Shown one piece after another: positions 1 through 6,239 of a stretch of 12,152 bases of DNA. Every line of letters begins with the position of its first letter. Positions within the stretch are counted from its first letter, which is position 1. Below the pieces are notes generated by a model, which saw nothing but the letters and a program-made list of their open reading frames with translations, ran no database searches and was not told the origin of the DNA. Source of the DNA: Baffinella frigidus (Eukaryota > Cryptophyceae > Cryptomonadales > Baffinellaceae); assembly GCA_026770585.1 (NCBI GenBank), contig MU646537.1, positions 65,004 to 77,155 on the forward strand. The letters run 5' to 3'. The position numbers were made by a program, and so were the translations under genes.

Positions 1-1010
1 ACCCCACACCCCACACCCTCAACCCCCACACCCCCACACCCCACCCAAACTCCTACACGATCACCCCTCAACACTAAACCATACGCCCTAAACCCTTAAC
101 ACGAAACCAGGTCGCGGACTCAGCCAAGCTCGCCGCAGAGATTGCAAAGTGCAGCTCTGCCGCGGGATGCGGCACGCTGGTCCAGGTAACAATCACACCC
201 TGAACCCTACAGGTACTCCCTGGACTGAAGAGGTCCTCCACCCATACACCCTACGCCCTACGCCCTAGACCTGACCCCGAAACCCTGAACCCTAAACCTT
301 ACCCTACACCCGAGATTGCACAGTGCAGCTCTGCACTCGTCCAGGTAACCTCTAACCTGAAGAGGCAGAGCTGCACTTTGCAAGCTCAGGTTTAGGGTTT
401 AGGGTTCAGGGTTGATAGGTCGGGGTTTAGGGTTGGAGGACTTCTTGGGGTGCGGCACGCTGGTCCAGGTAACCCCTGACCTGAAGAAGTCCTCCAACCC
501 TAAATCCCGACCTATAAACCCTGAACCCTAAACCCTAAACCTGAGCTTGCAAAGGGCAGCTCTGCTGTGGGGTGCGGCGCCCTCGTCCAGGTAGCCCCTA
601 AACTCTAAAGCCTAAAGGTAAACCCCAAACTGAAGAGGTCCTCCACCCATACATCATGCACCCTAGGGTTTCGGGTTCACCTGACCCCGAAACCCTGAAC
701 CCTAAATCTTACCCTACACCTGATATTGCAAAGTGCTCTGGCACAGGGTGCGGCACGCTGGTCCAGATAATGCCTAAACACTAAACCCTAAACCCTGGAC
801 CCTAAACCCTAAACCCCAAACCCTAAGCCCTAACCCCTAACCCCTAAGCCCTCAACCCTTAACTCTGAACCTTAAACCCCATCCCCAACCTGAAGAGGTC
901 CTCCACCTATACAACCCAAACCCTAAACCCCAAACCCTAAACCCTAAACCCCAGACCCCAAACCCCAAACCCCAAACCCCAAACCCCAAACCCCAAACCC
1001 CGAAAACAGG
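1..1010. repeat. Degenerate telomere-like subtelomeric satellite
   Basis: C-rich, telomere-derived DNA: scattered CCCTAAA, CCCTGAA, CCCCAAA and CCCTACA heptamers. It is organised by a longer unit that recurs at about 138, 312, 543 and 722. The unit begins near GAGATTGCAAAGTGCAGC, continues with TGCGGCACGCTGGTCCAGG, then telomere-like heptamers, then CTGAAGAGGTCCTCCACC. Spacings of about 174, 231 and 179 bp give a satellite of roughly 175-230 bp. From about 953 to 1007 it is a nearly pure CCCCAAA run. The C-strand orientation fits the left end of a chromosome. No gene is visible. Confidence 0.85.
365..565. repeat. 82-bp-arm fold-back within telomere-like satellite
   Basis: Bases 365-446 are the reverse complement of 484-565 over 82 positions with three mismatches and no indel. 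The 37-bp loop contains the satellite core TGCGGCACGCTGGTCCAGG. Because of the inversion, the left arm carries TTTAGGG on the plus strand while its surroundings carry CCCTAAA. The arms are nearly identical although neighbouring satellite units are quite diverged, which suggests a recent inverted duplication or a fold-back repair event. Confidence 0.85.
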
Positions 1011-1026
1011 ATAGGGTCAACAACGC

Positions 1027-1380
1027 GCTCCTCGCGACCGAGCGCGCGTTTCTCCACGAACCAGGTTATGAGCCTCTCAAGGCTAGACAAGGGACTTAAT
1101 TTAACAATGTGTTGTAATGTCACGTCCTAGTTTTGTGCCGCAACTACGATTTTTAAGAAGGAACATGTTTTTAAAATAGCACTCCTCGCGACCGCGCGCG
1201 CCTTTCTCTACGAGTCAGGTTGTGAGCCTCTTAAGGCTAGAAAAGGGGCGTAATTTAAAAATGTGTTGTAGTGTCACGTCCTAGTTTTGTACTGAACCTA
1301 CGATTTTAGGAAGCATTTTGTTTTTAAAGTAGTACTCCTCGCGACCGAGCACGCGTTTCTCTACTAGCCAGGTTGAAATA
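1027..1380. repeat. 154-bp tandem repeat, about 2.3 copies
   Basis: Copies begin at about 1027, 1181 and 1334 with the shared core CTCCTCGCGACCG, followed by a GC-rich step, GTTTCTC, a CAGGTT box, then AT-rich sequence with TGTGTTGTARTGTCACGTCC. Periods are 154 and 153 bp. The third copy decays after about 1370. A more diverged relative lies at about 1943-2065 inside the 371-bp repeat. No coding potential is seen. Confidence 0.8.
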
Positions 1381-1762
1381 GTCGCTTGTTTATTTTACAT
1401 TATTTTCACATGTGTTGGTAGGTGAAATGTGTAGTGTGTAGTGTCATGACCTGGTTTTGTACTCAATTTCGGGGAGTTTTGTACTGAGTTTCTGTTGCAG
1501 TGTTAGGACCTAGTTTGGTACTGAAATTGTTGGGGCCTAGTTCGGTACTGTGTTAGGGCCTAGTTTGGTACTGAGGCGGTTGCGAACCTCTCAATGCTAT
1601 TTAAAAAAAATTGGCAGTGTCACGACGACTATTTTAAAAAAATTGGCAGTGTCACGACCTACCACTCGAGGCTAGAAATGTGACTATTTTAAAACATGGA
1701 TTCTTTTACAAGTGAAGAAAAAAAAGAGGTGTGAAGTAATTTTCACACAAATAGGGGCGTTT
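1381..1762. other. AT-rich spacer with short direct repeats
   Basis: No gene is visible here. Three copies of CCTAGTTTGGTACTG or close variants lie between 1509 and 1573, and TTGGCAGTGTCACGAC with a preceding A-run is repeated at 1611 and 1643 (32 bp apart). These motifs echo words of the flanking 154- and 371-bp repeats, so this is probably decayed satellite. Confidence 0.6.
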
Positions 1763-2335
1763 GGTCACGTATCTGTCCGAAATCTGTCAGGTGCGTGACC
1801 AAGCCTGCCTGTGACTGGTACTAAATTTGCCAACCCCACATTTAAAATACTCCATCTTCCAGCCTCGAGTGGTAGGTGTGTACTGAGGGTGGTCCCGAAT
1901 TTCGGCGAGGAATGTGACCCCCCCCTGAACCTGCGACTTTTAGGAAGAAACATGTTTTCAAAACAGTGCCTGCGTTTCTCCATGAGGCAGGTTGTGAACC
2001 GCTCAAGGCCAGACAAGCGACTTAATCTAAAATGTGGTGCAGTGTCACACAACCTACCACACGAGAACGCTAGAGGGGCCTATTCAAAATGTGCTTTTGA
2101 AAGTGGGCATTTGTGTAGTATCTTTCGTTGATTGGTCACGTCACTCTGCAAATATTGCACCGTCACGAGGTTGGAACACCCTATCCTGGTACAAATATTT
2201 ACAACCCCTCATGTAAATAGGATCCTCCAGCATTCTCGAGTGGTAGTTGTGTACTGAGGGTGTCCCCGAATTTCGAGGAGGAACGTGACTACCCCCCCAA
2301 AACTACAACTGTTAGGAGGGAATGTTTTTTAGAAT
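1763..2335. repeat. 371-bp tandem repeat, about 1.5 copies
   Basis: Three anchors recur at exactly 371 bp: GGTCACGT at 1763 and 2134, TGGTAC at 1816 and 2187, and CTCGAGTGGTAG at 1864 and 2235. Both copies continue with GTGTACTGAGGGTG and a GAATTTCG box. The second copy ends near 2335. Sequence between anchors is clearly diverged, yet anchor spacing is unchanged. The short open frames across it differ between copies and are not convincing genes. Confidence 0.75.
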
Positions 2336-2397
2336 TAAGGTTTTGTTGTAATAAAAAATCCACGAGGCGGGAAATGGGAAGCTCAGAAACGTTTTTG

Positions 2398-2678
2398 AGT
2401 GCCCGAGTTTCCGTTACCTTATCTGTAATAATGTGTAGTGTCCCTACGGGTTGCCTACCGTAGGGTCCTAGGTCTGGAGGCCTCTCGGACCGCAGGTGCT
2501 TTCAGCACGTGTTCTGATTCAGCAGCGGTGAGGGACTATTCTCAAGTTGAAATCCCCACAGCGGACTTGGAAGGGATTTTGAATAACCCCTCAGCGATAA
2601 GACCTAGGACCCTACGGTAGGCGACCCGTAGGGGCATAGGGGGGTTCCTACGGATAAGGTAACGGAAACTCGGGCACT
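2398..2678. mobile_element. Fold-back element D1 with ~78-bp terminal inverted repeats
   Basis: The left arm 2398-2475 begins AGTGCCCGAGTTTCCGTTAC and ends in CCTACCGTAGGGTCCTAGG. The right arm 2600-2678 is its near reverse complement, so the 281-bp element has long terminal inverted repeats around a 124-bp core. The core includes a diverged piece of the downstream 166-bp repeat (CGGACCGCAGGTGC near 2486). It encodes no transposase, so if mobile it would be non-autonomous. A truncated relative lies at 9499-9614. No clear target-site duplication was found by eye. Confidence 0.7.
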
Positions 2679-2714
2679 GAGCGCCCGAAAATCTCTTCGT
2701 AGCCCTCTGTGTGG

Positions 2715-3135
2715 CTGGGTCTGCGGTACAAATCCGTCAACTTTCGTCCACCGCAGGGCTCCCCGACCGCAAGCACTTCCGGCACGTGCTGCAGGCGCCT
2801 AACCGTGCTATGCTTAAGTTGACATGCTGAACTTGCGGGACAAATTCGTCAACTTTGGCGCGGAAAGGCGCCCGGGCTCACCAAATTGGTGAACCCAAAT
2901 TAACTTTGGAGTGTGCACATCAGGGCTCCCGGACCGCAAGTACTTCCGGCACGCGCTCTGACACAGCAGAGTTAAGGGACTATTCTCAAGTTGACGTACT
3001 GGTTTTGCGGTACAAATCCGTCAACTTTGGAGTGTCCAACGCGGTTGTCAACTTAAGTATTTGTCAACTTAAGTATACGCGCGACGCAGGACTCCCGGAC
3101 CGCAAGTACTTCCGGCACGTGCTGCAGGCCCCCGG
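2715..3135. repeat. ~166-bp tandem repeat
   Basis: The core GACCGCAAGYACTTCCGGCA recurs at 2765, 2932 and 3098, giving periods of 167 and 166 bp. A second shared box, ACAAATYCGTCAACTTT, occurs at about 2728, 2840 and 3012, and a CTCACCAAATTGGTGA palindrome box near 2877. These words reappear at 5650-5870, so the family is both tandem and dispersed. The longest open frame across it (2855-3181, plus) spans repeat units and is not a convincing gene. Confidence 0.75.
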
Positions 3136-3161
3136 GTTCTACCTGGGTTACGGCGCAGGTT

Positions 3162-3390
3162 CCCTAAACCCTAAACCCTAAACCCTGAACCCTAAACCCT
3201 AAACCCCAAACCCTAAACCCTAAACCCTAAAACCTAAACCCTAAACCCTAAACCCTAAACCCTGAATCCCAAACCCTAAACCCTAAACCCTAAACCCTAA
3301 ACCCTAAACCCTAAACCCTAAACCCTAAGCCCTAAACCCCAAACCCCAAACCCTCAAACCTAAACCCCACACCCTAAACCCCACACCCTA
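3162..3390. repeat. Interstitial telomere array (CCCTAAA)n
   Basis: About 229 bp, mostly perfect CCCTAAA heptamers with occasional CCCTGAA, CCCCAAA and AACCTAA variants. It is much cleaner than the left-end block and in the same C-strand orientation. It starts abruptly after GCGCAGGTT and degrades near 3360-3390 into CCCCACACCCTA. It is consistent with a former chromosome end or with telomere sequence inserted at a repaired break. Confidence 0.92.
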
Positions 3391-3452
3391 TTTTCCCACC
3401 AATTCCCCCCCCCTTACATGATAATATTAATATTGATGTCTCTCTCTGGCAG

Positions 3453-3514
3453 ATACGTTCCCGGGCATCGTGCAGGCGATCCGCGACGCCAACTGGGATC
3501 AGTCATTGCAACGC
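3453..3514 (+). pseudogene. Exon-like fragment, module A copy 1 (truncated)
   Basis: A pyrimidine-rich tract ending CTCTCTCTGGCAG resembles an intron 3' end. It is followed by an open frame reading DTFPGIVQAIRDANW and then DQSLQR before a TGA at 3515. Bases 3446-3497 are identical over 52 nt to 3663-3714; identity then stops and the rest differs from the other copies. Protein family not recognised. I read it as a broken copy of an exon; it could also be a non-coding repeat that happens to stay open. Confidence 0.35.
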
Positions 3515-3540
3515 TGAGAGGAAGAGTGGAGCAGAAGGAG

Positions 3541-3586
3541 CCTATGCCCCTTATAGGATGTATCCCTTGAGTGGCCAGTAGGCTCA
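3541..3586. repeat. H element fragment 1
   Basis: CCTATGCCCCTTATAGG followed by TATCCCTTGAGTGGCCAGTAGGCTCA matches the left part of the longer copy at 6068-6111 and abuts the truncated module A copy 1. Confidence 0.6.
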
Positions 3587-3652
3587 ATATACGTCTCTCT
3601 CTGAACTAATATACGTCTCTCTCTGATACTAATATACGTCTCTCTCTGATAT
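3586..3652. repeat. 22-23 bp tandem repeat, three copies
   Basis: AATATACGTCTCTCTCTGA with a 3-4 base spacer occurs at 3586, 3608 and 3631. It lies immediately upstream of module A copy 2 and supplies repeated pyrimidine tracts there. Confidence 0.85.
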
Positions 3653-3669
3653 ATGGCTTTGGCTGGCAG

Positions 3670-3731
3670 ATACGTTCCCGGGCATCGTGCAGGCGATCCG
3701 CGACGCCAACTGGGCCGTGGCGCAGGAGCAG
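3670..3731 (+). pseudogene. Exon-like fragment, module A copy 2 (most complete)
   Basis: After TTTGGCTGGCAG (candidate acceptor) 62 bases read DTFPGIVQAIRDANWAVAQEQ and meet a CAG/GT candidate donor at 3731/3732. Without splicing, the frame runs on to a TGA at 3783. The composition (hydrophobic alternating with charged, no low complexity) looks like real helical protein. I do not recognise the family. The 30-nt portion from GAC to the CAG/GT boundary is repeated in copies 3-5 with the same length and frame. Confidence 0.4.
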
Positions 3732-3834
3732 GTCTCGCTACTACCCTCTCGATGTGTTTCTGCTCCACGGTTCCTCTCAGACTGATCCAAAAACAACCTG
3801 ATCGACCCCTGCGCCGAAACACCCATCGCCTCGA

Positions 3835-3864
3835 GACGCCAACTGGGTCGTGGCGCAGAAGCAG
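3835..3864 (+). pseudogene. Exon-like fragment, module A copy 3 (30 nt)
   Basis: Reads DANWVVAQKQ up to CAG/GTGGGT. Only the 3' half of the module is present. It is followed at once by GGGTGTTGGGGG-type telomere-like sequence. Confidence 0.35.
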
Positions 3865-3934
3865 GTGGGTGTTGGGTGTTGGGGGTTGAGGGTTGGGGGT
3901 GTATGATTTAGCGTTGAGCATTTAGCGTTCAGCG
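3865..3934. repeat. Degenerate telomere-like stretch, G strand
   Basis: GGGTGTTGGGTGTTGGGGG followed by TTTAGCG and GAGCATTTAGCG words. It is the inverse orientation of the 3162-3390 array and highly degenerate. Confidence 0.55.
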
Positions 3935-4029
3935 TTCGTCTGTCTACCCTCTCTTCGGCTCCACGGTTCCACTCTGCCAGCTCTGACTGATCCAAACGTC
4001 GTCACTCCTGCCCAATGTCAACATCTCGT

Positions 4030-4059
4030 GACGCCAACTGGGTCGTGGCGCAGGAGCAG
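4030..4059 (+). pseudogene. Exon-like fragment, module A copy 4 (30 nt)
   Basis: Reads DANWVVAQEQ up to CAG/GTCTCG, the same downstream sequence as copy 2. It is followed by the H element (CCAGTAGGCTCATACGCCC). Confidence 0.35.
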
Positions 4060-4080
4060 GTCTCGCTACCCCTGTCCCTG

Positions 4081-4172
4081 AAGTGCCCAGTAGGCTCATA
4101 CGCCCTACCGTAGGGCCCTAGGACCTGCCTAGGGCTTCCACGGGCGATTATTCGCCCGGTGGTCACTTAAGG
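4081..4172. repeat. H element fragment 2 with hairpin
   Basis: GCCCAGTAGGCTCATACGCC then CTACCGTAGGGCCCTAGGACC matches 6101-6140. It is followed by a small hairpin, GGGCGA (4142-4147) with TCGCCC (4152-4157), and by CACTTAAGGGATAG, which looks like an inverted scrap of the H left end. Confidence 0.6.
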
Positions 4173-4251
4173 GATAGACTCCTCCTCTCCGCTTCTCCAC
4201 GAGTCCTCACAGCCTGGTTTTCTGTCTGATAATGACTGGTCCAAAACCCGA

Positions 4252-4281
4252 GACGCCAACTGGGTCGTGGCACAGGAGCAG
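4252..4281 (+). pseudogene. Exon-like fragment, module A copy 5 (30 nt)
   Basis: Reads DANWVVAQEQ again (one GCG to GCA synonymous change) up to CAG/GTGGGG, and is followed by TTTAGGG-like DNA as in copy 3. Confidence 0.35.
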
Positions 4282-4291
4282 GTGGGGGTTG

Positions 4292-4350
4292 CCTCTTCGG
4301 GTTTAGAGTTTAGGGTTTGGGGGTTGGTGAAATGTGTCTTTAGGGTTTTG
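4292..4350. repeat. Degenerate telomere-like stretch, G strand
   Basis: TTCGGGTTTAGAGTTTAGGG and TTTAGGGTTTTGG words, in the inverse orientation to the main array, immediately after module A copy 5. Confidence 0.6.
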
Positions 4351-4413
4351 GTGAAATTTCTCTATGACGCAGGTCCATCTACCCTCTCTAGGCGTGTCTT
4401 CTTTACTCCTTCT

Positions 4414-4557
4414 ACCAACCCTCACAGTCTGGGCAAATCGGAAAAAACGGCTCCAAAAATCCCCTTGAAGGCCGTCGGATTCCGACGGCCTCCGACGGCC
4501 TCCGAGGGGATTGGGTGTTTTTGACTTTTTCGATTTGCCCAAGTTGTGAGGGTTGGT
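4414..4557. mobile_element. Palindromic element P1 (144 bp)
   Basis: ACCAACCCTCACAGTCTGGG at the left pairs with its near reverse complement at the right end, and the arms converge on a central GGCCGTCGGA/TCCGACGGCC palindrome at 4470-4490, with an extra CTCCGACGGC unit on one side. The arms include GGGCAAATCG. It sits inside a module A repeat unit, so it looks inserted. It is not coding, although open frames cross it on both strands because it is an inverted repeat. P2 at 5884-6011 shares the central and outer motifs. Confidence 0.7.
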
Positions 4558-4599
4558 GGTTATCTCCGCCTGGTAATGACGGATCCAGAACAAACTTAT

Positions 4600-4767
4600 T
4601 CCTGATCCAAGCAACCATGGTTGTTGGACAGCTGTCCAGAAAACCCTCCATCTGCCCCAGAGAGGGAGAGAGGTTTGTCGTGTTGTAGAGAGTGGAGTCT
4701 GAAACTGGTCAAACCACCAAAAGCAGATTTTGACCCTACAATGACTTCATGTGTCCTACAATGACAG
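4600..4767. other. Unique-looking spacer
   Basis: No gene recognised. It contains GGTCAAACCACCAAAAG (4709-4725), which recurs at 6956-6972 and in altered form near 7669, and a short repeat TCCTACAATGACA / CCCTACAATGACT. It may be intron or intergenic sequence. Confidence 0.4.
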
Positions 4768-4826
4768 GTGGGGGTGTCCGCTGTGCGCGTCGCGGCCGCT
4801 ACCAAGGCCCTCAAATCGTGCATCTG

Positions 4827-4830
<4 letters not shown>
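4768..4830 (+). pseudogene. Exon-like fragment, module K copy 1
   Basis: After TACAATGACAG the frame reads VGVSAVRVAAATKALKSCIW and ends in a TAG that is also the start of the adjacent (AG)n tract. The AATKALKSCIW core is repeated at 4933-5010 and, with one base deleted, at 5249-5292. Function unknown. It looks like protein-derived sequence but could be a repeat that is open by chance. Confidence 0.3.
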
Positions 4831-4866
<36 letters not shown>

Positions 4867-4884
4867 CGCGCGCGCGCGCGCGAG
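4829..4884. repeat. (AG)16 followed by (CG)n microsatellite
   Basis: 32 bases of AG (4829-4860) run into an alternating CG tract (about 4865-4882), then GAGCGAGC words to about 4905. Alternating CG is a classic left-handed-DNA-prone sequence. The long Arg/Glu and Ser/Leu frames here are by-products. Confidence 0.95.
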
Positions 4885-4932
4885 TGAGCCAGCGAGCGAG
4901 CGAGACTCTTTGTCAATACCAACACGGCCGCG

Positions 4933-5010
4933 ATGCATGCCGCGACCAAGGCCCTCAAATCGTGCATCTGGAAGAGGCTCTGCGTGCATCTGGTCGACTT
5001 CCCCGAATAA
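4933..5010 (+). pseudogene. Exon-like fragment, module K copy 2 (25 codons)
   Basis: From ATG at 4933 the frame reads MHAATKALKSCIWKRL, continues through CVHLVDFPE and stops at TAA 5008-5010. It shares AATKALKSCIW with copy 1 but replaces the TAG by AAG. The preceding AATACCAACACGGCCGC is a repeat word also present at 5239 and 7907. Family not recognised. Confidence 0.3.
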
Positions 5011-5093
5011 TCCGAAAGGAAGCATGGCTTCTCTGCAGAACCAGTTCCGGTGTCCGCTCATGTTTTGAGCTCGAAGAACCTAAAAGACCTTAC
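5011..5093 (+). repeat. E element copy 1
   Basis: Starts TCCGAAAGGAAGCATGG, contains CTGCAGAACCAGTTCCGG, then GAGCTCGAAGAACC and ends with CCTAAAAGACC. It is close to the family consensus. E is an ~85 bp dispersed repeat, non-coding, with no tail or terminal inverted repeat that I can see. Confidence 0.8.
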
Positions 5094-5118
5094 GGACCCC
5101 CCGAACAACGCGCGCTCC

Positions 5119-5121
<3 letters not shown>

Positions 5122-5158
<37 letters not shown>
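5122..5158. repeat. (GA)18 microsatellite
   Basis: 37 bases of uninterrupted GA. As at 4829, it lies between repeat words and is followed further on by an AATACMAACACGG box (about 5237). Confidence 0.97.
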
Positions 5159-5160
<2 letters not shown>

Positions 5161-5163
5161 CAT

Positions 5164-5216
5164 CGCTGTCTTCACTCCGCTAGTGAAGACAGCGTTGTCG
5201 GCCGGCCGACAACGCT
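5164..5216. repeat. Two overlapping perfect palindromes
   Basis: CGCTGTCTTCACT (5164-5176) pairs perfectly with AGTGAAGACAGCG (5182-5194) around a 5-nt loop. AGCGTTGTCGGCC (5191-5203) pairs perfectly with GGCCGACAACGCT (5204-5216) without a loop. They share AGCG at 5191-5194, so the two hairpins are mutually exclusive at that point. They follow the (GA)n tract. Confidence 0.95.
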
Positions 5217-5248
5217 GCACGCGACATCACAGTGACAATACAAACACG

Positions 5249-5292
5249 GCAGAGCGGCCGCGACCAAGGCCCTCAATCGTGCATCTGGTAGA
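5249..5292 (+). pseudogene. Module K copy 3, frameshifted
   Basis: GCGGCCGCGACCAAGGCCC then TCAATCGTGCATCTGGTAGAG is the same module with one A missing from TCAAATCG, which breaks the AATKALKSCIW frame. Confidence 0.4.
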
Positions 5293-5520
5293 GTGTACAC
5301 GACCTCTCTCGTCGTCCCTACAAATACCGAGCCTCTGTTGGGGGGGAATACATGGGTTACTCGACATTAAGGACACGCTCCGTCCCTAGGGTGGTCCTAT
5401 GCTCCTAGGACTGCATGGGGCCCTACAGGTGTAGTGTAGGACCTAGGGCGGTGAGTCTGAATATTTTTGAGTAAATTGTTTATTGACTCGCGTGGCACGG
5501 GAGGCGCGTTTCCAGAGTCT
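5293..5520. other. Spacer with CCTAGGAC-type words
   Basis: No gene seen. CCTAGGACTGC, TAGGACCTAGGGCGG and GGGCCCTACAGG (5395-5452) resemble the ends of the D, F and H elements but do not form a clear element. Confidence 0.4.
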
Positions 5521-5870
5521 GATTTGGTCTCACCAGTCTAGAAATTTGGTGAGACCGGGGTCTTGCCCGCTCCAAATCCCTGCGGCGACCCAACACGGGA
5601 CTAGCCTGGACGGCACCCGCTGCTGCATCCGAGCTCGGAACCCGTCGGGTTGACGGACTATTTCCAAGTTGACATGCTGGGTCGTTGTTACACACCTGTC
5701 AACTTTGGAGCGAACAAGAGCCCGATCTCACCAAATTGGAGGGACCAAATCGCACGGTCGATTTCGCCTTAGAGCCGCAGAGGGCGAGGACAGCACCGTG
5801 TATTGGATCCGTCTACTTTGAAGCGGAAAAGAGGCTGGTCTCACCAAATTGGTGAGACCAAATCACTGCT
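5521..5870. repeat. Dispersed copies of the 166-bp repeat family with GGTCTCACC palindromes
   Basis: GGTCTCACC (5526) pairs with GGTGAGACC (5548). Bases 5651-5712 carry GACGGACTATTTCCAAGTTG, GTCAACTTTGGAGCG and CACCAAATTGG boxes found at 2870-3030. At 5836-5860 a 10-bp-arm palindrome (TGGTCTCACC, 5-nt centre, GGTGAGACCA) is perfect. A short minus-strand frame (5480-5695) crosses these repeats and is not convincing. Confidence 0.65.
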
Positions 5871-5883
5871 GCGTCAGACCGCC

Positions 5884-6011
5884 AGCCCTCAGAGTGGGAG
5901 CAAATCGCCTTTTCGAGTGCCTTGATTTGTACCAGAGGTCGTCTGAATCCGACGGCCTTGAGTACAAATCCAGGAGATTGAAAATGGCGATTTGCTCCAA
6001 CGCTGAGGGCT
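5884..6011. mobile_element. Palindromic element P2 (128 bp)
   Basis: AGCCCTCAG (5884) matches the reverse complement of CTGAGGGCT (ending 6011). The arms carry GGGAGCAAATCGCC, a Gly/Ala-like mismatch-tolerant middle, GATTTGTAC, and meet at GGTCGTC-TGAATCC-GACGGCC (5938-5957). P1 has the same centre and the same outer GCAAATCG box, so P1 and P2 are one family. Non-coding. Confidence 0.7.
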
Positions 6012-6060
6012 AGTGGGAGCCGCTAAAGGCCCCGCCCGGGAAGCCTGCGTTTGACGCGAC

Positions 6061-6150
6061 ACAAGACTATGGCCCCTTTTAGGGCCTATCCCTTAATTGG
6101 CCAGTAGGCTCATACGCCCTACCGTAGGGTCCTAAGACCTTCCTAGGGCC
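6061..6150. repeat. H element, longest copy
   Basis: GACTATGGCCCCTTTTAGGG then CCTATCCCTTAATTGGCC, AGTAGGCTCATACGCCC and TACCGTAGGGTCCTAAGACC. Its right half is like the D-element terminus (CCTACCGTAGGGTCCTAGG), so H may be a solo end or a relative of D. Confidence 0.65.
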
Positions 6151-6159
6151 AACGCGGAC

Positions 6160-6225
6160 GCGTTGGTTCGGAAGTTGGACGAGACATAGGGCGCGTTGGT
6201 TCGGAGGTTGGACAAGACACCAGAC
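6160..6225. repeat. 33-bp tandem repeat, two copies
   Basis: GCGTTGGTTCGG at 6160 and 6193 begins two 33-bp units that differ at a few positions. The length is a multiple of three, so a minus-strand frame stays open as an LVQ-P/L-PNQR repeat. There is no evidence it is expressed. Confidence 0.85.
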
Positions 6226-6239
6226 GCTCGATTCCCCGC

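Larger units (their letters stand above)
3446..4600. repeat. Tandem array of ~130-220 bp units around an exon-like core
   Basis: The core GACGCCAACTGGG starts at 3485, 3702, 3835, 4030 and 4252 (spacings 217, 133, 195 and 222 bp). Units share a downstream TACCCTCTC box, a GCTCCACGGTTCC box and an ACTGATCCAAA or ACTGGTCCAAA box before the next core. Some units carry a G-strand telomere-like stretch directly after the core (3865-3934, 4292-4350). The last unit is interrupted by palindromic element P1 (4414-4557), after which the unit resumes with TGGTAATGACGGATCC. Confidence 0.7.

Noticed and set aside
3446-4281. CRISPR-like regular repeats
   Set aside because: Unit length and spacing vary (133-222 bp), spacers are themselves repeats, and the context is eukaryotic.
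4749-5123. Plus and minus frames rich in Arg-Glu or Ser-Leu
   Set aside because: They come from the (AG)n and (CG)n tracts and run across several unrelated repeats.
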